The notes below the pieces were generated by a model, which searched no databases, had not been told where the DNA came from, and saw only the letters and a list, made by a program, of their open reading frames with translations. This document shows positions 1-8,156 of a stretch of 64,000 nucleotides of DNA, piece by piece; the first letter of the stretch is position 1, and the number at the start of each line of letters is the position of its first letter. The DNA is from Pseudoxanthomonas mexicana. Lineage in GTDB: Bacteria; Pseudomonadota; Gammaproteobacteria; Xanthomonadales; Xanthomonadaceae. The stretch lies in NCBI RefSeq assembly GCF_001556105.1, contig NZ_LSIF01000034.1:112064-176063 (forward strand), given 5' to 3'. Position numbers and translations under genes: made by a program.

Positions 1-64
1 TGCGCCAACCGGCATAGGCGAGGAAGGCCGCCAGTACCCAGTAGAAGTGCTCAATCGACAGCAT
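1..64 (-). CDS. DUF979 family membrane protein, N-terminal fragment
   Basis: Only the first 21 codons are inside the window; the gene continues beyond base 1. The ATG at 64-62 overlaps the end of the DUF969 gene by 14 bp. The visible peptide starts MLSIEHFYWVLAAF, which looks like the start of a first membrane helix. DUF979 proteins are integral membrane proteins normally encoded directly after a DUF969 gene, and that adjacency is the main reason for the call. By position in a 5-oxoprolinase operon the pair may form a permease for 5-oxoproline or a related small acid; that is inference. Confidence 0.7.
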   Translation of the reverse strand, partial: MLSIEHFYWVLAAFLAYAGWR

Positions 65-752
65 CGGTCTTCGCCTCCGCCGCCGGCACCGCACGGTCCA
101 GCCGGCGCTGGAACAGGACGATACGCACGGCATGGATGATGAAGGCGGCGATCGCCGTCGGCAGCGCCCACAGCGCGATCTGCAGCGGCTCCAGCTGGAT
201 GCCGTGCTGGGCATAGAAGCCCTGGATCAGCAGCACGGCGCCGAAGGCGAGGAACACGTCTTCGCCGAAGAAGCGCCCGATGTTGTCGGTCGCGGCCGAC
301 ATTGCGTGCACGCGCTGTGTTTCCTCCCGCGACAGCGGGGCCCGTGTCTTGCCCGCGGCGGACTCTGCCATCGGCGCCAGCAGCGGCCGCACGGTCTGCG
401 CATGCCCGGCGATGTCGATCAGGCCCACCATGCTCAGCCCTTGCCGCACCAGCAGGTAGCCCGCCAGCAGGCGCGACAGCGTCAGGCCGCGCAGCCGCGC
501 GATCCAGCGCAGCGCGTGCTCGCGCAGGCCGGCACGCTCCAGCAAGCCGATGGTCGGCAGCGTCAGCGCGAACATCAGCAGGGCGCGGTTGGACACGAAG
601 CTCTCGCCCAGCAGCGCCAGCAGGTCGGGAATCGATTTGCCCGCTGCCAGTCCACTGACCAGGCCAGCCGTGACCACCACGATCACCGGGTTGAAGCGCA
701 GTACGAAACCTGCGACCACCACGACGATGCCCAGCAGGGGCCAGTAACTCAT
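51..752 (-). CDS. DUF969 family membrane protein, putative permease subunit
   Basis: 233 residues with several hydrophobic segments: residues about 5-40 (including a VVVVAGFVLRF-type helix), 55-70, 95-115, 165-185 and 195-215. The length and the two-gene arrangement with DUF979 match the DUF969/DUF979 pair, whose function is not settled. The start ATG overlaps the pxpA stop by 4 bp (ATGA), so it is translationally coupled to 5-oxoprolinase subunit A. The likely role, inferred only from context, is uptake of 5-oxoproline (pyroglutamate) or a related compound for the PxpABC enzyme. Confidence 0.75.
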   Translation of the reverse strand: MSYWPLLGIVVVVAGFVLRFNPVIVVVTAGLVSGLAAGKSIPDLLALLGESFVSNRALLMFALTLPTIGLLERAGLREHALRWIARLRGLTLSRLLAGYLLVRQGLSMVGLIDIAGHAQTVRPLLAPMAESAAGKTRAPLSREETQRVHAMSAATDNIGRFFGEDVFLAFGAVLLIQGFYAQHGIQLEPLQIALWALPTAIAAFIIHAVRIVLFQRRLDRAVPAAEAKTDAVD

Positions 753-1501
753 GTGCGTCGCTCCATGGTGCGGATGGTGAACCCGGCGGATTCGATCGCC
801 TGCCGAAGTCCGTGCGCGAACGCGACGGCATCGTTTCTGTCGCCATGCAGGCAGATGCTGTCCGCGCGCAGCGGCACCGATTCGCCCGTGCGCGCGACCA
901 CGATGCCACGGTCCAGCATCTGCGTGACCTGGGTGGCGGCGGTGGGCAGATCCTCGATGCTGGCGTCCACTTGCGAACGCGGCGTCAGCGTGGCATCGGC
1001 TTCGTAACGGCGCTCGGCGAAGACTTCATGCGCCACCGCCAGGCCTTGCCGCTCGCCGGCACCGGTCAACGCACTGCCCGACAGGCCGTACAGCACGAGC
1101 CCCGCGTCGTGGTCGCGCACGGCGCGTGCGATGGCATCGGCGAGGCTGGCGTCGCGCGCCGCCTGGTTGTACAGCGCGCCGTGTGGTTTGACGTGGTGGA
1201 GGCGCCCACCGGAGGCACGGACGAACCCGTCCAGCGCGGCCACCTGGTACAGCGTCAGCGCATACGCCTCTTCGGAAGAAAGGGCATGTGCGACGCGTCC
1301 GAAATGCTCGCGGTCCGCATGCGACGGGTGTGCGCCGATGGCGACGCCGTGCGCGAGGCACAGCGCGACGGTGCGCTGCATGGTGTCCGGTGACCCGGCG
1401 TGGAAACCGCAGGCGATGCTGGCGGAGCTGATGTACGGCACGATCGCCGCATCGTCGCCGCAGTCTTCGCCGAGGTCGCAGTTGAAATCGATGGTACGCA
1501 T
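749..1501 (-). CDS. pxpA: 5-oxoprolinase subunit A (LamB/YcsF family)
   Basis: 250 residues, the usual size for the family. PxpA acts with PxpB and PxpC in ATP-dependent opening of 5-oxoproline to glutamate, a repair/salvage reaction for a damage product of glutamine and glutamate. The N-terminus has the family signature DFNCDLGED followed by SIACGFHAG and GAHPSHAD, the metal/substrate-site region of the LamB/YcsF barrel. It lies 15 bp after pxpC and overlaps the DUF969 gene by 4 bp. Order here is pxpB-pxpC-pxpA-DUF969-DUF979. The call is secure from family motifs and neighbours. Confidence 0.95.
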   Translation of the reverse strand: MRTIDFNCDLGEDCGDDAAIVPYISSASIACGFHAGSPDTMQRTVALCLAHGVAIGAHPSHADREHFGRVAHALSSEEAYALTLYQVAALDGFVRASGGRLHHVKPHGALYNQAARDASLADAIARAVRDHDAGLVLYGLSGSALTGAGERQGLAVAHEVFAERRYEADATLTPRSQVDASIEDLPTAATQVTQMLDRGIVVARTGESVPLRADSICLHGDRNDAVAFAHGLRQAIESAGFTIRTMERRT

Positions 1502-1516
1502 GTCCGCGAGCCTACC

Positions 1517-2470
1517 TCAGGCCCGCACGCGCTGGGCGATGGCGATGCGCAGCCGCGCAAGGCGGTGCGCGTGTTCCCTGGCCAGCGATCGCGCTCGCTG
1601 CAGCGTGACCGGTTCGAAGTGCACCGGTTCGCCGGGGCGCAACTGCGCGGCGCGCCCCAGGTCGCAGGCGATCACATGACCCAGTCGCGGATAGCCGCCC
1701 ACGGTCTGTGCGTCGGCCAGCAGCAGGATGGGCTGTCCGTCGGGCGGCAGTTGCAGCGTGCCGACGGCGACCGGTTCGGACACGCCGTCGCCGGTTCCCG
1801 CGGGCAATCCGGCGCCACTCAGCCGCAGTCCCTGGCGATTGCTGTTGGGGTGGGTACGCCAGCCCTGTGCGATCAGCATGAGGGCGGCAGGATGCGCAGA
1901 CGGCACGTAGCGCAGGACGTGGCGGTCCACCGTCCACGGGTCGTCCACGTCGATCCACCATGCGGGGAAGGCGGGTTGCCGCGCGATGGCGAGGTCCCTG
2001 CGGACCTCGCCGACGGGCAGGCGATCGCCGGCGGCCAACGCGCGTCCGTCAACGCCACCGAACCCACCACGGAGATCGGTGCTGCGGCTGCCGAGCACCA
2101 TGGGTGATGCGATGCCGCCGGCCACGGCGAGCCAGGCGCGTGCACCGTCTCGCAAGGGGCCGAGCGTGAGCTCGCCTGCCGGAAGATCGATGGGTCGCCC
2201 CATCGGCAGCGGGACATCGTTCCACCGTGCCTGCACCGTGGCGCCGGTCAGCGCGATGCGGCCCGCACGCATCAAACGCAGGCGCGGACCTTGCAGTGCG
2301 ATTTCCAGTCCGGCGTCGCCCTCGTCGTTGCCGACCAGCCGGTTCGCCATCGCCAGGGCGGCCGGGTCCGTTGCGCCCGTGCGCGCCACACCGAGGTGCC
2401 GCCAACCGTGACGCCCCTGGTCCTGCACGGTGGTCTGCGCCCCTGGCGACAGGACGTGCCAGAAGCTCAC
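1517..2470 (-). CDS. pxpC: 5-oxoprolinase subunit C (biotin-dependent carboxyltransferase family)
   Basis: 317 residues, GTG start overlapping the pxpB stop (GTGA). It belongs to the KipA/carboxyltransferase-domain 2 family, recognised by TTVQDQGRHGWRHLGVARTG near residues 13-32, with ATDPAALAMANRLVGND just after. Works with PxpA and PxpB in cytosolic 5-oxoproline hydrolysis. Older annotations call this allophanate hydrolase subunit 2 or KipA, but the presence of all three pxp genes together argues for 5-oxoprolinase. Confidence 0.95.
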   Translation of the reverse strand: MSFWHVLSPGAQTTVQDQGRHGWRHLGVARTGATDPAALAMANRLVGNDEGDAGLEIALQGPRLRLMRAGRIALTGATVQARWNDVPLPMGRPIDLPAGELTLGPLRDGARAWLAVAGGIASPMVLGSRSTDLRGGFGGVDGRALAAGDRLPVGEVRRDLAIARQPAFPAWWIDVDDPWTVDRHVLRYVPSAHPAALMLIAQGWRTHPNSNRQGLRLSGAGLPAGTGDGVSEPVAVGTLQLPPDGQPILLLADAQTVGGYPRLGHVIACDLGRAAQLRPGEPVHFEPVTLQRARSLAREHAHRLARLRIAIAQRVRA

Positions 2471-3165
2471 GGCGAACCTGCCATGTCGCGGAAGGTGGCC
2501 TCATCGATCGGCACGAAGCGGACGCGGTCGCCCGGCTGCAGCAGCGCAGGCTGCGCACGCGCGACATCGAACAGCACGCGCGGCGTACGTCCGAGCAACC
2601 GCCATCCGCCCGGGCTCGCGCGCGGATAGATGCCCGCCTGTGCGCCACCGATCGCGACCGAACCCGCAGGCACCCGCGTCCGCGGCGTCGCCAGGCGTGG
2701 CAGCGCCAGTGCGGAATCCAGTCCCAGCAGATAGGGAAAGCCGGGAGCGAAGCCGATCATCGCCACCGTGTAGAGCGGACCGCTGTGGCGTGCGATCAGC
2801 GTGCCGGCATCAAGGCCGAGCGCCTGCGCCGCCTCGACAAGGTCCTCGCCGTACTCGCCGCCGTAGCACACGGGAACTTCATGCAGGACGCTATCGGCTG
2901 AGGGACGTGATGACGGATCCGATAGCAGCGCGGCCACGGTGTCACCGACGGCGGCATGGGCATCGCCGTTCGGCAGACGATCCGCATCGAAGAACACCGC
3001 GAGGCTGGCGTACGCCGGCACCAGGTCGCGCAACCAGCAGGGCGAACGGTCGCGCAGCCGCGCCGCCAGCCGGTGCACCTGCGCATTGGTATCGGCCCCG
3101 ATGCGCTCACCGAAGCGCACCAGCAAGGCATCGTCGCCCAGCGGCTCGAAGTGCGGCGTGCTCAT
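2467..3165 (-). CDS. pxpB: 5-oxoprolinase subunit B (KipI/allophanate hydrolase subunit 1 family)
   Basis: 232 residues from the ATG at 3165, which overlaps the HIT gene stop (ATGA). The open frame continues upstream but that part is low-complexity and antisense to the HIT gene, so the internal start (MSTPHFEPLGDDALLVRFGE) is used. Family motifs are ALLVRFGE at the N-terminus, VCYGGEYGEDL in the middle, and GFAPGFPYLLGLD followed by PRTRVPAGSVAIGG and IYPRASPGGW. Partner of PxpC and PxpA. Confidence 0.93.
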   Translation of the reverse strand: MSTPHFEPLGDDALLVRFGERIGADTNAQVHRLAARLRDRSPCWLRDLVPAYASLAVFFDADRLPNGDAHAAVGDTVAALLSDPSSRPSADSVLHEVPVCYGGEYGEDLVEAAQALGLDAGTLIARHSGPLYTVAMIGFAPGFPYLLGLDSALALPRLATPRTRVPAGSVAIGGAQAGIYPRASPGGWRLLGRTPRVLFDVARAQPALLQPGDRVRFVPIDEATFRDMAGSP

Positions 3166-3569
3166 GCCAGGCGCGTGCGCCAGCGTTCGATCTCGGCTGC
3201 GAGGTGGTCCGGCGCATGGCGGACGGCATGGCCGTTGCCCCACACCGGTCCCGGCCACGCCGCATCGCCGTCGTGGCGTCCGACCAGATGGATGTGCAGC
3301 TGGCGCACGATGTTCCCGAGCGCGCCGATGTTGAGCTTCTCCACACCGTGTTGCGCGCGGATCAGCTGACCGGCCTGGTTGATCTCCGCGAGCAGCAGGC
3401 GCTGCTGGCCACCGTCCAGGTCCAGCCATTCGCTGGCACCGTTCACGCGCGGCACCAGCACCAGCCAGGGATAACGGGTGTCGTCCATCAGCCGTACCTG
3501 CGACAGCGGGCCGTCGGCGATGAAGGCGCTGTCAGTGGCCAGCCGTGGGTCGAGGGTGAAGTCGGTCAT
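3162..3569 (-). CDS. HIT-domain protein (nucleotide hydrolase/transferase superfamily)
   Basis: 135 residues. The histidine-triad region is QLHIHLVGRHDGD, with His92 and His94 present, but the third position of the usual H-x-H-x-H triad is Val96. The middle His, the nucleophile in characterised HIT enzymes, is retained. The protein also has WPGPVWGNG shortly after, seen in a small proteobacterial HIT subfamily. The substrate is probably a nucleotide conjugate but cannot be named from sequence. Coupled by 4-bp overlaps both to the hydrolase upstream and to pxpB downstream, which is an unexpected operon partner. Confidence 0.88.
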   Translation of the reverse strand: MTDFTLDPRLATDSAFIADGPLSQVRLMDDTRYPWLVLVPRVNGASEWLDLDGGQQRLLLAEINQAGQLIRAQHGVEKLNIGALGNIVRQLHIHLVGRHDGDAAWPGPVWGNGHAVRHAPDHLAAEIERWRTRLA

Positions 3570-4225
3570 GCGAGGTTCCGGGTGAAGAAGTCGAGCGTGC
3601 GCTGGCGTGCGAGCCGCGCACTGGACGGCTCGTAGTCCGCACGCAGGTCGCAGTTGAAACCGTGGCCGGCGGGATAGGTGAAGACCTCCATCCCGGGCAG
3701 TGCGTCGCGATGGGCCTGCACCATGTCCGGCGGGATCGAGGCGTCCTGTTCGCCGAAATGGAACATCACCGGTGCACGCGGCGTCTCGTGCAGGAAAGGA
3801 AGGTTGCGGGCCCCGTAGTAGCTCACCGACGGCAGGCCGATCCGCTGCGCGGCCAGCAACGTGACGGTGCCACCCCAGCAGTAGCCGACCGTGCCAACGG
3901 GACCCCGTGTTGCCAGCGCCTCCGCGGCGATGCGGGTGATGTCGGTCGCGCGCTCCATGCCCACGGCGTCCCTCAGTGTGCGGCCACGCTCGACGCCGTT
4001 GCCGTCGTATCCCAATTCCACGCCGGGCTCGACCACATCGAAATAGGCCGGCGCCAGGACGGCATAGCCTTCCAGTGCGTAGCTCTCGGCCACACTGCGG
4101 ATATGCGCATTGACGCCGAAGATCTCCTGCACGACGACCAGCGCGCCGCGCGGCGTCCCGGGCGAGTCCGCGCGCCAGGCGGCGATCCGCCCGTGCGGGG
4201 TGTCCAGGTGGGTCCAGTGGCCCAT
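3566..4225 (-). CDS. dienelactone hydrolase family protein
   Basis: 219 residues from the ATG at 4225; the open frame extends further upstream but that part is not protein-like, and MGHWTHLDTPHGR is a normal family start. Alpha/beta hydrolase of the DLH type. The Cys-Asp-His triad is visible: Cys116 in GTVGYCWGG, Asp161 in FGEQDASIP and His188 in YPAGHGFN, plus the conserved Glu in VVQEIFG. Cytosolic, no signal peptide. First gene of the operon leading into HIT and pxpBCA. The real substrate is unknown; a role on carboxymethylenebutenolide is not implied by context. Confidence 0.9.
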   Translation of the reverse strand: MGHWTHLDTPHGRIAAWRADSPGTPRGALVVVQEIFGVNAHIRSVAESYALEGYAVLAPAYFDVVEPGVELGYDGNGVERGRTLRDAVGMERATDITRIAAEALATRGPVGTVGYCWGGTVTLLAAQRIGLPSVSYYGARNLPFLHETPRAPVMFHFGEQDASIPPDMVQAHRDALPGMEVFTYPAGHGFNCDLRADYEPSSARLARQRTLDFFTRNLA

Positions 4226-4333
4226 GCAGGCGTCCTGAGGCGGGGTGGCATGAAGTGTATGCGCAAGCACCGTTCGCCGACGCGCGGGTGCTAGATTGCG
4301 CGCAGATCCCGGCAGCGGATGTGAGGAGGCGTT

Positions 4334-4978
4334 ATGCGCAACATGATGTCCGTCGTGCTGGCCGTTGCCTGCGCTTTCCTTGTGGGCGCTGCGCATGCAG
4401 CGCCACCGGACGATGTCCTCCTGCATGGCCAGCGGTTCGAGGGAGCGAATCCTTCGGACGATGCGCGGGTGGAGACGCGCCTGGATGCGGATTTCGATGG
4501 CGACGGCCTGATGGATGTCGCGTTCGTGGCCGTGGACGACGAAAACCGGGTGCTCGGCGTGCTGCTGGGTTATCGCAGCGAGGTGGATATCGGCCTCACG
4601 CCGGTCGGCAGCGTCGAGCTGTCGCTCGATGCACTGGGGGCCGCGGGGCTGTCCTTGCGCAAGGGGGTGCTGGTGGTCGAGGACCTGACCGGCGGAACCA
4701 CCGCCATCTCTTCGACCTGGCGCTACCGCTACGATCCCAAGGCCTCACGCATGCGCCTGATCGGCGAGGACCTGAAGCTGTACAGCCGCACGAACATGCA
4801 CGGCTGGCAGGAGATCAGCAGCAACCGGCTGACCGGATTGCAGATTCGCCGCAGCGCCGAATCAGACGGCGAAGGCGGCTACGCGGCACCCGTGGAAACA
4901 CGGGCGAAGGTGTCCACCCGACCGGTCTACATGGAGCAGACGCCCTCCGCAGACGAGCAACTGGGCATCGGAGGCTGA
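4334..4978 (+). CDS. exported protein with a calcium-loop-like motif, unknown function
   Basis: 214 residues. The N-terminus is a clear signal peptide (hydrophobic stretch residues 5-20, AHA cleavage site near residue 22), so it is periplasmic or secreted. Residues 51-61 read [11 protein letters not shown], an EF-hand/FG-GAP type DxDxDG loop with Asp53, Asp55, Asp57 and Asp61 in spacing able to bind calcium. The rest has beta-rich character ([19 protein letters not shown]). No family recognised with certainty. It is divergent from the hydrolase operon and has its own short upstream region of about 108 bp. Confidence 0.75.
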   Translation: MRNMMSVVLAVACAFLVGAAHAAPPDDVLLHGQRFEGANPSDDARVETRLDADFDGDGLMDVAFVAVDDENRVLGVLLGYRSEVDIGLTPVGSVELSLDALGAAGLSLRKGVLVVEDLTGGTTAISSTWRYRYDPKASRMRLIGEDLKLYSRTNMHGWQEISSNRLTGLQIRRSAESDGEGGYAAPVETRAKVSTRPVYMEQTPSADEQLGIGG

Positions 4979-5011
4979 ACGGCCCGTCCGGGTCCGGCGG
5001 GGCCGGGCGGC

Positions 5012-5017
5012 TATAAT
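5012..5017 (+). promoter_or_regulatory. probable -10 box for rimO
   Basis: A perfect TATAAT at 5012-5017, 35 bp before the rimO ATG, in very GC-rich DNA. No good -35 match is present at 17 bp, so the promoter is called on the -10 box alone. Confidence 0.55.
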
Positions 5018-5051
5018 CCGCGCCCCGTACACGCCGCCGCCGTACTGTCCC

Positions 5052-6413
5052 ATGTCCCTGCAGAACCCCAAAGTCGGCTTCGTCAGCCTCGGTTGCCCGA
5101 AGGCCCTGGTCGATTCCGAGCGCATCCTCACCCAGCTGCGCGTGGAGGGATACGACATCGTGCCGACCTACGATGCGGCGGACGTGGTGGTGGTGAACAC
5201 CTGCGGCTTCATCGATTCCGCCGTGACCGAATCGCTGGACGCCATCGGCGAGGCGATGAGCGCGAACGGCAAGGTCATCGTCACCGGCTGCCTGGGCAAG
5301 CGCCCGGAACAGATCCGTGAGCAGTATCCCGACGTGCTGGCGATCAGCGGTCCGCAGGACTACCAGAGCGTGATGGAGGCGCTGCACGAAGCGCTGCCGC
5401 CGAAGCACGATCCCTTCGTCGACCTGGTGCCGGACTACGGCATCAAGCTGACCCCGCGCCACTACGCCTATCTCAAGATCTCCGAAGGCTGCAACCACCG
5501 CTGCAGCTTTTGCATCATTCCGTCCATGCGCGGTGACCTGGTGTCGCGTCCGGTCGATGACGTGCTGCGCGAAGCCGAGCGCCTGGTGCGCGGCGGGGTG
5601 AAGGAACTGCTGGTGGTGTCGCAGGACACCTCCGCCTACGGCGTCGACGTGAAGTACGCCGAGCGCGAGTGGCGCGGCAAGGCGTACCAGACCCGCATGA
5701 AGGCGCTGTGCGAAGGCCTGGGCGAACTCGATGCCTGGGTGCGCCTGCACTACGTGTATCCGTATCCGCACGTCGACGATATCGTCCCGCTGATGGCGGA
5801 GAACAAGGTGCTGCCGTACCTGGACATCCCGTTCCAGCACGCCAGCCCGCGCATCCTCAAGCTGATGAAGCGCCCGGGTGCCGTCGACAAGACGCTGGAA
5901 CGCGTGAAGCGCTGGCGCTCGATCTGTCCCGACATCACCCTGCGTTCGACCTTCATCGTCGGCTTCCCCGGCGAGACCGACCAGGAGTTCGAGGACCTGC
6001 TGCAGTTCCTCGACGAAGCGCAGCTCGACCGCGTCGGCGCGTTCGCCTATTCGCCGGTCGAAGGCGCCGCGGCCAACCTGCTGCCGAATCCAGTGCCGGA
6101 AGAGGTCAAGCAGGAGCGCCTGGCGCGCTTCATGGAGAAGCAGGCGGAGATTTCCGCTGCGCGCCTCGAAGCGAAGATCGGCACGGTGCAGCAATGCCTG
6201 GTCGACCTGATCGAAGACGACATCGCCGTAGCGCGTTCCAAGGCGGATGCGCCGGAGATCGACGGCCTGGTGCACATCCAGAACGGCGGTGAACTGGGCC
6301 TGCGCGTCGGCCAGTTCGTCGATGTGGAAATCACCGAAAGCGACGAGCACGACCTGATCGGTGATGCCATCGTCGAGACGGCCGGCAGGCCGCTCGACGT
6401 CAAGGTGCTGTGA
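5052..6413 (+). CDS. rimO: ribosomal protein S12 methylthiotransferase RimO
   Basis: 453 residues. Radical-SAM enzyme that methylthiolates the conserved Asp of ribosomal protein S12. It has the three cysteines of the N-terminal UPF0004 cluster (Cys15 in VSLGCPK, Cys51 in NTCGF, Cys80 in VTGCLGK), the radical-SAM CxxxCxxC at Cys147, Cys151 and Cys154 ([12 protein letters not shown]), and a C-terminal TRAM domain (about residues 375-450, ending in [11 protein letters not shown]). RimO rather than MiaB is indicated by [13 protein letters not shown] and the length. The stop overlaps the GTG of the next gene. Confidence 0.97.
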   Translation: MSLQNPKVGFVSLGCPKALVDSERILTQLRVEGYDIVPTYDAADVVVVNTCGFIDSAVTESLDAIGEAMSANGKVIVTGCLGKRPEQIREQYPDVLAISGPQDYQSVMEALHEALPPKHDPFVDLVPDYGIKLTPRHYAYLKISEGCNHRCSFCIIPSMRGDLVSRPVDDVLREAERLVRGGVKELLVVSQDTSAYGVDVKYAEREWRGKAYQTRMKALCEGLGELDAWVRLHYVYPYPHVDDIVPLMAENKVLPYLDIPFQHASPRILKLMKRPGAVDKTLERVKRWRSICPDITLRSTFIVGFPGETDQEFEDLLQFLDEAQLDRVGAFAYSPVEGAAANLLPNPVPEEVKQERLARFMEKQAEISAARLEAKIGTVQQCLVDLIEDDIAVARSKADAPEIDGLVHIQNGGELGLRVGQFVDVEITESDEHDLIGDAIVETAGRPLDVKVL

Positions 6414-7237
6414 CCGCGTCACCGGACGCGCTCCGCGCCGGGAATGATCGGCGTCGTTTCGTCGCGCCGCTACGCGGGCAGGTGGGTGCCGTGTGTTTCC
6501 GGCATCCACTTTTTGATGGATACGGCGAGTATCTGGATCTGGTGACGGCCGAACGGTGGCCGGAGATCGAATCCCTGAATGCCCGGATACACGCTTCCGG
6601 GCCCCGATTCGTGCAGCAGGATACGACCCTGCTCGCCGACGGCCTGCATTACGAGGCACGCATTGCGCAGGGGCGCATCGCCACGCGGGCGGAGAGCTGG
6701 CATGACCTGTTCAATGCGATGGTCTGGATGCGCCACCCGGCGCTCAAGCGCACCCTCAACCGGCAGCAGTGCCTGCATATCGAACGGATGGGTCCGCGCG
6801 AGCGCAGTCCCGCCCAGCAGGCGCTGACCCAGTTCGACGAAAGCGGTGTTGTCGTGCAGGTGCGCGACAAGGCGCTGTTGGATCTGTGGGACAGGCACGA
6901 CTGGGTGGCACTGTTCCATCAGCACGCCGGGCGATGGAGCGATGGCGGCATCAGTGTTGCTGCCGTGGTCGGGCATGCGCTGATGGAGCAGATGCTGGTG
7001 CCGGGACGACTGCTGGTCGGCAAATGTCTGGTCGTACTGGGTGATCCGGTGGATGCGGTCGCGCACGTGGTCGACTCGATCGTGGCGGGGACGAGTCTCG
7101 TCACGCCGACGGAACTGCGTCCGTTGCCACTGTCCGGTATCCCTGGGTGGCACGCGGAACAGGGCGAGGCTTTCTACAAGCAGGCGGACTACTTCCGGCC
7201 GCTGCGCGAAGGACGTGTCTACCCGCGACCGCTGTAA
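6410..7237 (+). CDS. DUF3025 domain-containing protein
   Basis: 275 residues, GTG start overlapping the rimO stop by 4 bp, so the two are translationally coupled. The family signature is seen at about residues 85-125: [20 protein letters not shown], then [12 protein letters not shown]. No signal peptide or membrane segment. DUF3025 has no established function; coupling to rimO may suggest a translation-linked role, but that is inference. Confidence 0.85.
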   Translation: MTASPDALRAGNDRRRFVAPLRGQVGAVCFRHPLFDGYGEYLDLVTAERWPEIESLNARIHASGPRFVQQDTTLLADGLHYEARIAQGRIATRAESWHDLFNAMVWMRHPALKRTLNRQQCLHIERMGPRERSPAQQALTQFDESGVVVQVRDKALLDLWDRHDWVALFHQHAGRWSDGGISVAAVVGHALMEQMLVPGRLLVGKCLVVLGDPVDAVAHVVDSIVAGTSLVTPTELRPLPLSGIPGWHAEQGEAFYKQADYFRPLREGRVYPRPL

Positions 7238-7240
7238 TCT

Positions 7241-7744
7241 TCAGCTCGCGTAGCCGACATCCACCAGCACGAACCGGGTGGGGCCGCCGGGCAGCTCCAC
7301 GGTGAACTCGTCGTCGATGCGCTTCTTCAGCAGCGCGCGCGCCATGGGCGAATCGATGCTGATCCAGCCACGCGCCGCGTCGGTCTCGTCGGGACCGACG
7401 ATGCGGTAGCGCGACGTCTCGCCGCTGGCGATGTTCTCCAGTTCGATCATGGCGCCGAAGAACACGGCTTCCGGGTCGCTGGGCGCGGTGTCGACCACGC
7501 GCAGCACTTCCAGCCGCTTGCTCAGGTAGCGCACGCGGCGGTCGATCTCGCCGAGCTGCTTCTTGCGATAGGTGTATTCCGCGTTCTCCGAGCGGTCGCC
7601 TTCGGCGGCGGCGGCGGCCAGCGCCTTCACCACCTCGGGACGGCGGACGCGCCACAGATCGTCCAGCTCCGCCTTCAGGCGGTCGTGGCCTTCGCGGGTG
7701 ATCAGGGCGGTGCTTTTCTCACCCGGCGGTCGCCAGCGGGACAT
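7241..7744 (-). CDS. greB: transcription elongation factor GreB
   Basis: 167 residues. GreA/GreB family: N-terminal coiled coil (about residues 18-85, including [17 protein letters not shown] and [16 protein letters not shown] with the acidic tip DRSENAEY) and a C-terminal FKBP-like domain. It restarts backtracked RNA polymerase by stimulating transcript cleavage. GreB rather than GreA is indicated by [20 protein letters not shown] and the length. Start overlaps the upstream small exported-protein stop by one base. Confidence 0.95.
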   Translation of the reverse strand: MSRWRPPGEKSTALITREGHDRLKAELDDLWRVRRPEVVKALAAAAAEGDRSENAEYTYRKKQLGEIDRRVRYLSKRLEVLRVVDTAPSDPEAVFFGAMIELENIASGETSRYRIVGPDETDAARGWISIDSPMARALLKKRIDDEFTVELPGGPTRFVLVDVGYAS

Positions 7745-8148
7745 CAGTCGTTTCCGGTGTCGTCGAGTGCGCGGCGCAGCGTGCGGCCGCGAGGATCCTC
7801 GATCGGTTCGATGCAGCTACCGGTCGTCAGCACCAGCAGGTCGCCGTCGTGGATCGCGAATTCCAGCGGCTGCGCCGGCAGGCTGTCGGACGTGAGCTGT
7901 ACGCAGGTGCCATTCCAGGTCACCGACCAGCGTCCGCGCCGCGCCGGCGTCGCCTGCAGATCATCCTGACAATGCGTCTGCAACACATACTGGCCATCGG
8001 CATGCAGGGACAGCAGCGCATCCTGCGATGCGCAGGCGCGGTCCGCCACGGTGCCGAAGAACTGGCCAGCGAAGGTCGCGGGCGTGGGGTTGGTGGCGGC
8101 GGCGACAAACGGCATCGAGCAAACCAGAAGCGCGATCAGCCGTTTCAT
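7744..8148 (-). CDS. small exported protein, NlpE-like N-terminal domain suspected
   Basis: 134 residues from the ATG at 8148; the longer frame upstream is a shadow of the ATPase gene. Signal peptide residues 1-18 ([18 protein letters not shown]). The mature part has [23 protein letters not shown], then [12 protein letters not shown], a pattern similar to the small beta-barrel of the NlpE N-terminal/copper-resistance family, and four cysteines (39, 60, 82, 112) that could form two disulfides. No lipobox is evident. It lies between yjgR-like and greB, all on the minus strand with minimal gaps. Function unknown. Confidence 0.7.
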   Translation of the reverse strand: MKRLIALLVCSMPFVAAATNPTPATFAGQFFGTVADRACASQDALLSLHADGQYVLQTHCQDDLQATPARRGRWSVTWNGTCVQLTSDSLPAQPLEFAIHDGDLLVLTTGSCIEPIEDPRGRTLRRALDDTGND

Positions 8149-8156
8149 CCGTGCGA

